From assembly GCA_945947925.1 (NCBI GenBank), contig CAMEZU010000001.1, forward strand, positions 1 to 29,220: 29,220 nucleotides of DNA, given 5' to 3'. Positions within the stretch are counted from its first letter, which is position 1. The number at the start of each line of letters is the position of its first letter. The notes under the pieces are model-generated. The model saw only the letters and a list, made by a program, of their open reading frames with translations. It searched no databases and had not been told where the DNA came from. The translations under genes were made by a program, and so were the position numbers. Positions 8,068 to 17,600 of the stretch are shown in pieces. Source of the stretch: an uncultured Verrucomicrobiota bacterium. GTDB taxonomy: Bacteria; Verrucomicrobiota; Kiritimatiellia; RFP12; UBA1067.

Positions 8068-10008
8068 TCAGCGCACGAGCCGACGCGTCGAGATGCGGCC
8101 GTCGTCGGTCCGCAGCTCCAGGACGTTCTCGCCCTTGCGAAGCGGCACATCCGTCCATCGGACGACCTTGACGACGTCCGGCACCTGCGTGCCGACCGGT
8201 CTGCCGTTCGCGACCAGCGTCACGGGGCCGCGGTTGCAGAAGCCGACCACCGTGCAGGCGGCGTTCGCGGTCTCCGTCGCGCGCTGCGAGCAGATGTGAA
8301 GGACGGGCTCTGCGGACCAGTTCGCCTTGTAGAAATAGAAGGCGTCCTTCTTCACCGCGCGGTCGCGCGTGACGAGTCCCTTGTCGTTGATGCCGTTCTT
8401 CCCGCCCTCGCGCCGCGCATCCGCCGCAAAGTCGAACATCGCCCAGATGAAAGTTCCCCAGAGCTGCGGCTCGGCGACGATCTCACGGTAGTCCGCCGCA
8501 TGGAGCTTCACCTGCGTCTCCTCGGGATGCAGGGGACCGCCCGGATCGAGCCGTCCCGGCGGCAGCGGATCGAGATGCTCGAACGGATTGCCGCCCGCCC
8601 CGTATTCGGCGATGCCCATCATCTGCCGCCCCGAGGCGGCGAACCACTGCTCGATGTCCTGACGCATCGTCGTATCACCGTACCAGCCCGGATAGGCGTT
8701 GAAAGCGAGCTGGTCGGGCAGGTCGTTCAGCAGACGGCGCGGCTGACGGTCGGAAGCCGCCACGATCGGACGCGACGGATCCAGCGCGCGAATCTGGTCG
8801 CGGCAGTCGGCGAGAATCGCCTCCATCCACCCTTCCTCGTCGCGGTCCGGCGGAACGCTGTTGTAGATTTCGTTGAAGAGGGACCACGCGAAGACGCACG
8901 GATGGTTCCGGTTCTGCGCGACCATCTCGCGCGCCTGCTGAAGGAGATTCGCCTTGAACGCCGGCGACTTCGCCAGCCAGTTGATCGCGGGCTCCTCGCA
9001 CCAGACGAGAAGCCCGAGCCGATCGCAGAGATCCATCACGCGCCGGCTCTGCGGATAGTGCGCGAGCCGCACCGCATCCGCGCCCGTCTCCTTGATGAGC
9101 CTGAAGTCGCGTTCGTCTTCCTCTGCCGTCGCCGCCCAGCCGTGCGCGCCGACATCCTGATGACGGTTGACGCCGCGCAGCTTGCGCTTCTGTCCGTTCA
9201 GGTAGAAGCCGTCCGCCCGGAACTCGACCGTGCGAAACCCAAACGGCACGTCGATTGCATCGCCGCTCTCGATCTCGATGTGCACGGAATAGAGCTTCGG
9301 ATGCTCCGGACTCCAGAGCTCGGGCGAAGGAAATCGGAAGGTCTGCTTCACCGTCGACGCGATGGCCCCCATCGCGTGTTCAGGGCGCAGCACCCGCACG
9401 GTCGCCACCACCGTGCCGTTGGTGTTGACGTCGAGCGTCACGCCGTCCGCACCGTCCGTGACGGGATCGATGCAGACCGGCGGCGTTTCGAGCCATTCGA
9501 CCTCGCGATAGATGCCGCCCATCAGCGTGTAGTCCGCACTCAGCGGCGCCAGGTCGGGATTGTAGCGGTTGTCGGCGACGACCTCGAGCACGTTGCCGGT
9601 TGGCTTCATGAACGGCGTCGCCTCCACCGTGAAGGCCGTAAACGCGCCCGCATGCGTACCGGCGAGGCGTCCGTTGATCTTCACCGTCGCCTCGCGCGAG
9701 ACGGCCCCGAAGCGGACGAACTGGCGGCGCCCCGGCGTCGGATCGGGCAGTGCCCGTGTGTACACGGCCGCCTTGCGCACGTAGGTGTCAGGCGAGACGG
9801 ACATCCCGTAGCGGTCATACGCGTTCGTGCCGACAGGCTTCGCCGGCTCGCCATCCGCACCGTCAATGCCGTTCCAGCAATGCGGCACGGTGACCGCCTC
9901 GCCGTCGCACGTCCACCCAGGACCGGAGAGCGACGTCACCCTCCGTCCGGCGAAGGCCGAGGACACCCAGACCGCGCACACGCCGACAATCAAGAACCGA
10001 AGCTTCAC
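8068..10008 (-). CDS. Secreted short GH2 beta-galactosidase-type enzyme
   Basis: GH2 glycosidase of 646 residues, with a signal peptide (VKLRFLIVGVCAVWVSSAFA read from GTG). A jelly-roll domain contains PHCWNGIDG, followed by an Ig-like domain and the barrel with RGVNRHQD. The acid/base is E380 in SLFNEIYN and the nucleophile is E468 in GIAEYGAGG. It is much shorter than LacZ and ends with an Ig-like domain, so beta-galactosidase, beta-glucuronidase and related specificities are all open. The GTG at 10008 starts 1 nt after the stop of the GH50-like gene (TAA-G-GTG), which also gives a correctly placed signal peptide. An ATG at 10068 lies inside the upstream gene and would add an arginine-rich tail, so it is rejected. 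Neighbours suggest it acts on products of the GH50-like enzyme. Confidence 0.88.
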   Translation of the reverse strand: MKLRFLIVGVCAVWVSSAFAGRRVTSLSGPGWTCDGEAVTVPHCWNGIDGADGEPAKPVGTNAYDRYGMSVSPDTYVRKAAVYTRALPDPTPGRRQFVRFGAVSREATVKINGRLAGTHAGAFTAFTVEATPFMKPTGNVLEVVADNRYNPDLAPLSADYTLMGGIYREVEWLETPPVCIDPVTDGADGVTLDVNTNGTVVATVRVLRPEHAMGAIASTVKQTFRFPSPELWSPEHPKLYSVHIEIESGDAIDVPFGFRTVEFRADGFYLNGQKRKLRGVNRHQDVGAHGWAATAEEDERDFRLIKETGADAVRLAHYPQSRRVMDLCDRLGLLVWCEEPAINWLAKSPAFKANLLQQAREMVAQNRNHPCVFAWSLFNEIYNSVPPDRDEEGWMEAILADCRDQIRALDPSRPIVAASDRQPRRLLNDLPDQLAFNAYPGWYGDTTMRQDIEQWFAASGRQMMGIAEYGAGGNPFEHLDPLPPGRLDPGGPLHPEETQVKLHAADYREIVAEPQLWGTFIWAMFDFAADARREGGKNGINDKGLVTRDRAVKKDAFYFYKANWSAEPVLHICSQRATETANAACTVVGFCNRGPVTLVANGRPVGTQVPDVVKVVRWTDVPLRKGENVLELRTDDGRISTRRLVR

Positions 10009-10009
10009 C

Positions 10010-11857
10010 TTACCACACACCCTTCGACCTCTTCTCGTACAGCTCGCCGCCGATCCTGCGGGCGGCACGGGTCAGCGCGGGATACGGACGGTCGCAGACG
10101 TCCACAAAGCCGATCTGATACGCCTCGCCGTCCCCGCGTCCGAGGAGCGGCTGGTCGCGGTACTGGAACCAATGGCAGCCGACGATCCACGGATGAGCGA
10201 GGCAGCCTTCGACGAAGCGCGTGTAGCTGCGGGCGCGCTCGGTCTGATTCCAGACGGGCGCAAGACCGGGCTTGAACATGCCGCGGTCGTAGCAGCCGAA
10301 GTGGAACTCGCCGACGAGGATCGGCTTGTCCCGGCCCTTGTCAAAGATCTTCTCAGAGATGTTGTAGACCGAATTCGCGTAGGCGTTCACGGTCACGACG
10401 TCGCAATACTTCGCCGCCGTGCGCCAGAGGAGTCCGTCCTGACGGAAGCCGACGAAGCGACTGCCGAGATAGAGTTTCCCGGGCGCGGCCTTCGCGAGCT
10501 CCTCCCGGCAGAGGCGGAAGTAGAGGTCGACGTACGGCGCGGCCTTCGCAGGGCCGACGTCGGGAATCCACTTCTGGAACTGCAGCTCATTGTCGATGAA
10601 GAAGCCGATGCACATCGGATCCTTCGCCGCATGCCGAAGCGACGGGTCCGTCGCGAACTTCTCGCGGATCGCCGCACGGAACTTCGCCTCGAAATCGGGC
10701 GCGGTGAAGTCGTAGATGTGGAACTTCGGATGGCGTTTCACGCCCTTCGCGCGCTCGAGCACGCAGGAGACGTAGGGCTTTCGGGAGGCGAGCGAGAGCT
10801 CCGGCGCGCTCCAGTTGCCAATCGTGTTGAGTCCCCACGAATCGAACCGCCTGAAGACGAGGTCGTAGTAGTCGGACGCGAAGTCCTTCTTGCCGAACTT
10901 CTTCTCGAGGTTCCAGATCGTGAACGCCATCTTGCCGTCCGCGGGAATCTCCCCTTGGTACCATGTCGGATGCTTCGACGCGTCCGTGATGTCCGTCATG
11001 ATCCGCGTCACGTCGAGGCCGACGGAGAAGAAGAGGTGCCCCTCCGGCGTCACGAGCCACCATTTGCCATCGACCTTCTCGGTGCGGAAGTGCCCGGTCG
11101 CCTTCAGCTGCGGACCCGTCGCCCAGCCGCCGAAGCGGTCCCAACTCTCGGGCGCGGGCTTGAGTCTCTTCAGCTCGCGCGCGAGATCCCCCTTGAGGTC
11201 GTCGTCGGACGCGACCTTGAACTTCCAGTTCGCGTGCGCGAACTGTCCGTACCTGTCGACGAACGGCACGTACTTCTCCGCCGCGACAGCGCGAGCCGCG
11301 TACGGTTCGCCCTCAAGCCGCAGGTTGGAGAGACGGAAATCGGGAAGATCCTCCCGCTCCTCCTCGTACGGCCACTGCATCTGAAAGGAGACTTCCGTCA
11401 CATGATGCGTGTCGATCACATTCGGACCGCGTGCGTCCGCAGGCGCACCGTAGATCTCGGGATGGGTGAGCAGGAGCTTCATCGTCCCCTTCTCGCCAGG
11501 GTTGAGTCCGATGCCCGTGTTGACGGACCTGTTCTTCCTGAAGATCGCCGTCGCGTGATCCCCCGAGTCGCCGCTCGCGCTGCCTGCGGAGACGTGCATC
11601 GTGAGCCGCCCTTGCCGCGTCTGCGACAGGTTCTCGACATCGACGGCCAGATACTTCGCCCGAGAGAAGTCCTCTCCCGCCGCAGACGTCCACTTGAGTC
11701 CAGCCCCCCATTCGGCGCTGTTCAACACGAGGACGACGCAATTTGTCCCCTCGCGCTGCACCTTCGCCGTGTAGACGGGAGAAAAGTCCTCGAGGGTCAG
11801 CGCGGACGCACCCAGCGAAACAGACAGGAGACCTGCAGTCAGAAGAAGGCTTTTCAT
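10010..11857 (-). CDS. Secreted GH50-like (beta-agarase-type) glycoside hydrolase
   Basis: It has 615 residues with a signal peptide (MKSLLLTAGLLSVSLGASA). Residues ~20-190 form the CBM-like jelly roll typical of GH50 agarases (LEDFSPVY, TMHVSAG, IDTHHVTEVSF). The catalytic barrel follows, with FVDRYGQFAHANWK, GGWATGPQLKATGHFRTEK and GHLFFSVGLDVTR. Candidate acid/base E424 is in GFFIDNEL and candidate nucleophile E517 is in LVGEFHFGC, matching the two glutamates used in GH50. Known GH50 enzymes cleave beta-1,4 links in agarose; this protein may act on another galactan. A paralogue forms the C-terminal 600 residues of the protein at 14614-19038. The stop is 1 nt from the following GH2 start. 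No Shine-Dalgarno precedes the ATG, and a possible -10 (TAAAAT) lies 6 nt upstream. Confidence 0.85.
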   Translation of the reverse strand: MKSLLLTAGLLSVSLGASALTLEDFSPVYTAKVQREGTNCVVLVLNSAEWGAGLKWTSAAGEDFSRAKYLAVDVENLSQTRQGRLTMHVSAGSASGDSGDHATAIFRKNRSVNTGIGLNPGEKGTMKLLLTHPEIYGAPADARGPNVIDTHHVTEVSFQMQWPYEEEREDLPDFRLSNLRLEGEPYAARAVAAEKYVPFVDRYGQFAHANWKFKVASDDDLKGDLARELKRLKPAPESWDRFGGWATGPQLKATGHFRTEKVDGKWWLVTPEGHLFFSVGLDVTRIMTDITDASKHPTWYQGEIPADGKMAFTIWNLEKKFGKKDFASDYYDLVFRRFDSWGLNTIGNWSAPELSLASRKPYVSCVLERAKGVKRHPKFHIYDFTAPDFEAKFRAAIREKFATDPSLRHAAKDPMCIGFFIDNELQFQKWIPDVGPAKAAPYVDLYFRLCREELAKAAPGKLYLGSRFVGFRQDGLLWRTAAKYCDVVTVNAYANSVYNISEKIFDKGRDKPILVGEFHFGCYDRGMFKPGLAPVWNQTERARSYTRFVEGCLAHPWIVGCHWFQYRDQPLLGRGDGEAYQIGFVDVCDRPYPALTRAARRIGGELYEKRSKGVW

Positions 11858-11863
11858 AGGGAT

Positions 11864-11880
11864 ATTTTACCGAAATTTCG
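11864..11880 (-). promoter_or_regulatory. Possible promoter and operator of the GH50-like gene
   Basis: TAAAAT at 11869-11864 lies 6 nt before the ATG, and the perfect palindrome CGAAATTTCG at 11871-11880 lies directly upstream of it. A repressor or activator site next to a -10 box for a leaderless mRNA is a reasonable reading, but there is no TGn extension and no clear -35. Confidence 0.35.
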
Positions 11881-11889
11881 CGTTGGCAG

Positions 11890-11923
11890 GGTGGGCGCTC
11901 CGCGCCCGCCGGGAGAGTCCCGG
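11890..11923. repeat. Double hairpin, REP-like palindromic element
   Basis: Two adjacent hairpins: GGTGGGCGC-TCC-GCGCCCGCC at 11890-11910 (one mismatch) and the perfect CCGGGA-GAG-TCCCGG at 11909-11923. They sit between the stop of the beta-helix gene and the start of the GH50-like gene. No T-run follows on the minus strand, so this is not a classic intrinsic terminator, but it could stabilise the 3' end of the upstream mRNA. Confidence 0.55.
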
Positions 11924-11945
11924 CAAGCGACGGAGCCGGAATCCA

Positions 11946-14510
11946 TCAGCGGATGACGATGGAGAAGCCTGTCAGCTTCTGACACTCGAAACATCCGATG
12001 TCAATGCGGTTCTTCCCCTTGACGTCAAACACACGCGGATTACCCGCAAGGTCAACGGAGGGCAGTAGAGCAAGACCTGTCTGCGTACCCATGTTCACGG
12101 CCGAACCACCAGTCTTCAGCGTATAGTCACCCTTCGCGAAGTCCTTGAAGATCGATGATAGCGGCGCGGCGAAACTCTTCGACGAGAGCGTTACCGTATC
12201 ATCCGTCAGATTGTTGTCGAACGTGCAGTGCTCAAGATCAACCTTCGCCGACGTATACTTCGCCTTGCCCGTCTCATAGTTACCGGCAATGATGTTGTTA
12301 CGCAGGCGACCGTACCAGGTCGTACAATGAACACCCGCCGAATCCTCTGCCAGCGAGCCCTCGACGACATTTCCGGCGATCGTGCAGTTCTCGACCTGCG
12401 TATTGTTATTGCTTCCGCCGAAACGGATACCGGCAGCACCCGAACGCGCCGTATCGCCCGACGTCACATAGCGGTTCGCGGCAATCAGCGAATTGCTGAT
12501 GCGGCCGTTCTGCGAATTGTAGGGCACGAACACGGCGCCGCCCGCCAATCCCTGATTGCCGGACGTTCCCTCGACGACATTGTTCGTGATGACGCAATGC
12601 GTGAGCGTCGCGCCACTTCCGAGTTCGACGCCGCCACCGGCCGCATTGCTTGCGCCGACAAGCGCATAGCCGCCACGGATGACGCAGTTCGAGACAACGC
12701 CGGACGCCAGCCGGAGGTTCGCACCGTTCGCATCCTTGACGCGTCCGTTCTCGATCGTCACGTTTGCAAGGGAGGCTCCGGCATTGTTTAGCTCAATGGT
12801 TCGATGATAGTAGGTGTCGGGCGTCTCGGTCGTATTGCGCAGGATCACGCCCTCCGGCGTCGCGCCGAGACCGACGATCGTCAGGGCCTTGCCGACGGAT
12901 GTCTGATCCGTCGTCTCGTAGACGCCTTCTCCCACGAGAATGGTGTAGCCGTCCGCAGATGCCGACACAGCAGCCTTCAACGAAGCAAACCCCTTCTCCG
13001 GCGTGTCATACGGGAATTCCGGCTTGGCATTCCCCAGCGTCACATAGACCGTATCCGAGGCGATCTGCGCATACCCGTCATAAACCATCTCGGCCTCTTC
13101 CTCTTCGGATTCATTTCGCGCCGTGATCGTCACCGTGTAGACACCGGGCTTTTCGTACGTATGCGTAATCGTCCCCGTCGCCACCGTCTCGGGACCCGAT
13201 CCGTCGCCGAAATCGTAGGTGAACGTCACATTCTCAGGGGACGCCGAATTCTCCGCAACATGCGTAAACGTCGCAACCGCCGGGGCCGTCGTCTGATCAA
13301 GCGTCATGCCGCTGATGCGCACGATCATGTCCGGCTTCTGAAACTCAAAGCAGCCGATGTCAATTGTGCCGCTCATGCGCGGATGGCCCTCGAGATCCGT
13401 CGTCGAAGCGGATGCGCCCCGCGGATCCGCCCCGCCCGCATCGATCAAGGCGGAACCCTGCGCCGGATGATAATCACCCGCCGCGTAACCGACAAAGTCG
13501 TTCTCATCAATCACCACCAGCGTCGGGAAGGTGGTCGTCGACAGCGTATTGGCCGCCATCGCGCAATTGATGAACTGGGCGTCCGTAGACGTGGGCTGGT
13601 TGCCGCTCCATTCCCCGACGGTTCCATCCAGTTTACGATTGCCGAAGATCACGCAGTTGACGAGCGTCTGCTTGGCGTCCCAAGACCATACGCCATACGC
13701 CTTGTTGTTGACGACCGTCGTGTTGTACACCTTGCTCCCGGATGCCTGCAGCATCAAGCCGCCGCACTCGCACTGCTCGATCAGACAGTCTTCAACCTCG
13801 GCTCCGTTATTTCCGATTTGCACGCTGCCGCGCTCATAATAGAACGTGCCATCCTCTTTCTTCGTCGTCGTACCACCGATCATGTGGCAACGGCTCATCT
13901 TCGCTGCACCGTTCATCATAACGTTAACGCCCTTGGAAGTATCCCAAGCCGTGCCAGTGCTTTTGATCTGACCATCGCGAATGACACAATCAACTATCGT
14001 ACCGCCCGAAACGTAAATGTTTCCGCCATTCGACGTCGCCACGCCGTTCTTCACGACACAGTTCGTGAGCGTACCTCCCGACATCTCAATGACGCCACCT
14101 CTATCAGCCTTGGATTCGGGATGTCCTTCAAGCGTCAGGTTTTCGACCCAGGCACCCGAAGCCATGCGCAGCGTACGATGCGATCCGTCGGACTTGATGA
14201 TCACGTCGTCACGCGTCGCGCCTTCACCGACCATCTTCACGCACAAGTTCGGGCCCCACTTCGAGTTATTGTCCGCCGCACCATCGTCGTGGTGCGTGAG
14301 ATACGTACCTGGCGCAACATGAATGACGTCACCCGCCGCACGCGCCGTCACGACAGCCTTGGTGATTGTCGCGAACGGTGCCGAGGTCGAACCGTCGTTG
14401 TCGTCACTGGCATTGTCGCCACCGACATAGTAATCGGCGGCCAGCACACGGACACCCGCCGTGAACGCCAGCGCAACCGCCGCAAAATTCTTGATCCTCA
14501 GAGTAGCCAT
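11946..14510 (-). CDS. Secreted two-unit parallel beta-helix protein with central PKD domain
   Basis: 854 residues with a signal peptide (MATLRIKNFAAVALAFTAGVRVLAA). Two right-handed beta-helix units follow. Each opens with a DUF1565-like segment (APFATITKAV; FASLKAAVSA) that leads into HVAPGTY or VGEGVYE, and each ends with the same motif: DLEGHPR..IDIGCFEFQ near residues 370-390 and DLAGNPR..IDIGCFECQ near 825-845. These ends resemble the choice-of-anchor-Q motif. Between the units lies a PKD domain (TYDFGDGSG, THTYEKPGVYTVTIT; about residues 415-460). Such folds occur in polysaccharide lyases, epimerases and adhesins; no catalytic residues can be assigned. The ATG at 14510 is preferred because GAGGAG lies 7 nt upstream; an ATG at 14573 would start inside the promoter. 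Its promoter shares operator half-sites with the large GH50-like gene, so the two are probably co-regulated. Confidence 0.85.
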   Translation of the reverse strand: MATLRIKNFAAVALAFTAGVRVLAADYYVGGDNASDDNDGSTSAPFATITKAVVTARAAGDVIHVAPGTYLTHHDDGAADNNSKWGPNLCVKMVGEGATRDDVIIKSDGSHRTLRMASGAWVENLTLEGHPESKADRGGVIEMSGGTLTNCVVKNGVATSNGGNIYVSGGTIVDCVIRDGQIKSTGTAWDTSKGVNVMMNGAAKMSRCHMIGGTTTKKEDGTFYYERGSVQIGNNGAEVEDCLIEQCECGGLMLQASGSKVYNTTVVNNKAYGVWSWDAKQTLVNCVIFGNRKLDGTVGEWSGNQPTSTDAQFINCAMAANTLSTTTFPTLVVIDENDFVGYAAGDYHPAQGSALIDAGGADPRGASASTTDLEGHPRMSGTIDIGCFEFQKPDMIVRISGMTLDQTTAPAVATFTHVAENSASPENVTFTYDFGDGSGPETVATGTITHTYEKPGVYTVTITARNESEEEEAEMVYDGYAQIASDTVYVTLGNAKPEFPYDTPEKGFASLKAAVSASADGYTILVGEGVYETTDQTSVGKALTIVGLGATPEGVILRNTTETPDTYYHRTIELNNAGASLANVTIENGRVKDANGANLRLASGVVSNCVIRGGYALVGASNAAGGGVELGSGATLTHCVITNNVVEGTSGNQGLAGGAVFVPYNSQNGRISNSLIAANRYVTSGDTARSGAAGIRFGGSNNNTQVENCTIAGNVVEGSLAEDSAGVHCTTWYGRLRNNIIAGNYETGKAKYTSAKVDLEHCTFDNNLTDDTVTLSSKSFAAPLSSIFKDFAKGDYTLKTGGSAVNMGTQTGLALLPSVDLAGNPRVFDVKGKNRIDIGCFECQKLTGFSIVIR

Positions 14511-14545
14511 AAACAGTCTCCTCATCCTGAAGTGATGATGTCTAC

Positions 14546-14607
14546 ATTGTAGCAAAAACCAAGTTTTTGACATATCCTAAACCGCACCTTTTGCATATCC
14601 AAAACCG
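14546..14607 (-). promoter_or_regulatory. Promoter with two direct-repeat operator half-sites, beta-helix gene
   Basis: On the minus strand the distal half-site CGGTTTTGGATATG (14607-14594) and the proximal CGGTTTAGGATATG (14584-14571) repeat with a 23-bp period. The extended -10 TGCTACAAT follows at 14554-14546, with the proximal site ending 20 bp from the -10 box and overlapping the -35 position. This is the geometry of a class II AraC-type activator. The same arrangement occurs at 19071-19132. Confidence 0.75.
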
Positions 14608-14613
14608 CAAGAC

Positions 14614-17600
14614 TTACTTCATGCTGTTCTTGAGCCTGCCGGCTTGACGATAGTCGTACATGTTCTCGCCGACCTCACGGGCCGCGCGGGTCAGCCAGGG
14701 GTAGGTGCGGTCGCAGACATCGACGAAACCGACCTGGTACGCCTCGCCGTCGCCGCGGCCCTGCAGCGGCTGGTCGCGGTACTGGAACCAGTGCGCGCCG
14801 ATGATGTTCGGATGCACGAGCGCCCCCTGCATGAAGCGCGTGAGCGAACGGGCGCGCTCGGCCTGGGTGCCGACGGGACAGAGCCCCGCGCTGAACATGC
14901 CGCGGTCGATGCAGCCGAAGTGGAACTCGCCGTGCAGGATCGGCTTGTCGAAGCCGTTGCCGTTGAGAAGTCCCTGCTGCACGTTGTAGATGGAGTTGCA
15001 GTAGCCGTTGATGGAGACGACGTCGCAGAATTCGCCGGCCGCGGACAGGATGTAGGACGACTGGCGGTAGCCGACGAGACGGCAGCCGAGATAGAGCTTG
15101 TTCGGTGCAATCGCCTTGATCGCCTCGCGGCAGGCCTTGAAGTACGCGCGGTAGAATTCCTTTTCGTCCCCACCCGAGGCCGCCGCGGCGCCGCTGATGC
15201 CCGGTTCGTTGTCGATGAAGAAGCCGATGCACATCGGATCCGTCAGCGCCTTCTTGAGCGCCGGATCCTTTGCCGCGTTCGCCTTCACCGCGGCCTTCAG
15301 CTTCGTCTCGAAGTCCGCGGCGAAGCAGTCGTACCACGCGTAGTTCGACAGCGTCGGGACGGACGAGTCGCGCGAGTAGATCGTGCAGACGTACGGCTTG
15401 CGTCCCTTCTGGCAGAGCGCGCCCGCGCTCCAGTTGCCGATCGTGTTGATGCCCCAGGAGTCGAAGCGGTCGAGGAGGAAGTCGTAGTACGGCTCGGTAT
15501 ACGCACTTGTGCCGAACTTCTTCTGAAGGTTCCAGAGCGTGTAGGACATGCTGCCCCTCTTGTTCACCCCGTCGGCGTACCAGGCGGGATGGGCGGGACC
15601 GCTCGACGCGTCCGTCATCGTCCGCGCGACGTTCATCCCGAAGGAGAAGAAGAGGTGTCCCGACGGGGTGACGAACCACCACCTGCCGTCGACCTTTTCC
15701 GTGCGGAAGTGTCCCGTCGCCGTGCGCTGCGGACCGTTCGCCCAGCCGCCGTATTCGTCCCAGGTCGCGGGCGCCGGCTTCAGTTCCGCACGTTCGCGGA
15801 CGAGATCCTCGACGAGCTGCACGTCGTTCGTCACCTTCGCCGACCATTTGTCGTGGATGAACTGTCCGTAGTTGTCGACGAACGGCAGGTATCTCTCGCG
15901 CGGCACGGCGCGGGACTTGTCCGCGAAGGACACCAGCCTGAGGTTCGACACCTTGCAGTCGACAAGTCCCTTGAACTCGTTCTCGTACGGCCACTGGATC
16001 TTGAATGCGATGTCCGTCACATGGTGCGTGTCAATCGTGTACACGCCCTTCGCACCGTCCGGATAGCCGTAGATATCCACATGCGGCAGCAGGAGCATCA
16101 TCGTGCCCTTCTCACCGGGATTGAGGGCGATGCCCGTGTTGACGGAGCGGTTCTGCGCCAGGATCGCCGCGGCATGGTCGTCCGAGTCGGTGATGACGCC
16201 GCCCGCTGACACGTGCATCGTCAGGCGCATCTGCCGCGTCGTCGAAAGGTTCTCGACGTCCGCCGCGAGGTAGCGGCCCTGCGAGAGGTCGACGCCGTTG
16301 CTGTTCGAATAGAGCGCGCCCGTGCTCCATTCCGCGCTCGGCATCTGCAGGCGCACGGCCCCCTTGCCCAACTTCAAGACCGTCGCCTTGTAGACGGGTG
16401 CGAAGTCCTCCATCGTGAACGGCAGCGGATCCGGCTGCGGCTCGGTGATGGAGATGAAGAACCCGTGGAAGATCTGCTTCTTCACGCGGCAGTTCTGGAA
16501 GAACGCGACGGCCTGATGCTCCTTCGCCCAGGAGGAACCCGCAAAACCGACGTAGAGCCGTTCGGGCCAGCCGTCCAGCGACCGCGTCGCGACCTTGCGT
16601 CCGTCGATGTAGACGTTCAACTTACCTTCGAGACGCTCGAGGCCGATGCGCGCCGTGCCCGTGCCGAGGTTCCGCGAGAAGAACGTCGTGAGCGCCGCGC
16701 CCGTCCGGTTGCGCATCTGCGCCATCAGGCGTCCGTCGGCATACGACCGCACCGCCGTGATGCAGCGCGCGTTCGCCGCGGTCGGCGACTCGCGCACGCA
16801 GAGTCCGAGGCGGCGCCACACGCCCTTGCCCCCGTTGTATCCTGTCGGCAACGAGACGTTCGCCTCGATGAGGAAGTCGCCGTCCATCGGCCGCGCGAGG
16901 AAGTGGATCGCGTCGGTCGTCAGTCCGTTGTCGAACGACCCCTCGCCGGACGAGGCCAGGAAGGTGAGGTCGAACGCGTCGGGGCGGCGTCCTCCCGTCG
17001 AGAGCGTCCCTTCGAGGATCGAGTTGCCGGGGATGGACGTCCCGATGTCGTAGTCGCGCCAGGCGCCGAAGACGCCGTCCCGGTCGAGCCGCACGGGAGA
17101 AGACGCCGTGCGCGTCGTCGACAGCCATTCCTTCGGCAGCGGCGCCCAGTCCGTCCCGTCCCGCCGCCAGGCGAAGGAGAAGCTGCCGGAGCCCGTGCCG
17201 TTCCCCTTCCTCCACATCACGTTGATCGGATAGCGCCGGCCGGCCGTGAGGCGGATCCACCCGCTTTCGTCGGTCCGCGTCCCGGTGACGCGGTCGAACG
17301 CCGTGAAGACGTCGGTCCCGCCCAGCGAGAGCTTGGCGCAACCGTTCGCGTAGCTCTGGCGGAACCGGTAGTAGCCGCTCACAGGCACGGTGAGAAAGCC
17401 GTGCCACAGCGAATAGAAGTTCTGGCGGTCGACCGTCTGGCCCGCGTCGGTGACGTAGGGACCGTCCGCCACGTCCCAGGCGGACGGCAGCGTGCCGATC
17501 AGCGTCAGGTCCGGCATCGCGGCGGAAGGTCCGTCCTGCCACGACCGGTACACGGCCTGCCAGAGCCCCTTGCCGTCCGGCGTCCGCTGCGTCGGCGCGA

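Noticed and set aside
5657..8299. Long plus-strand open frame of 880 codons
   Set aside because: It is antisense to the GH3 and GH36 genes, Arg-rich without recognisable domains, a usual effect of GC-rich third positions.
11890..11923. Intrinsic terminator of the beta-helix gene
   Set aside because: No T-run follows either hairpin on the minus strand.
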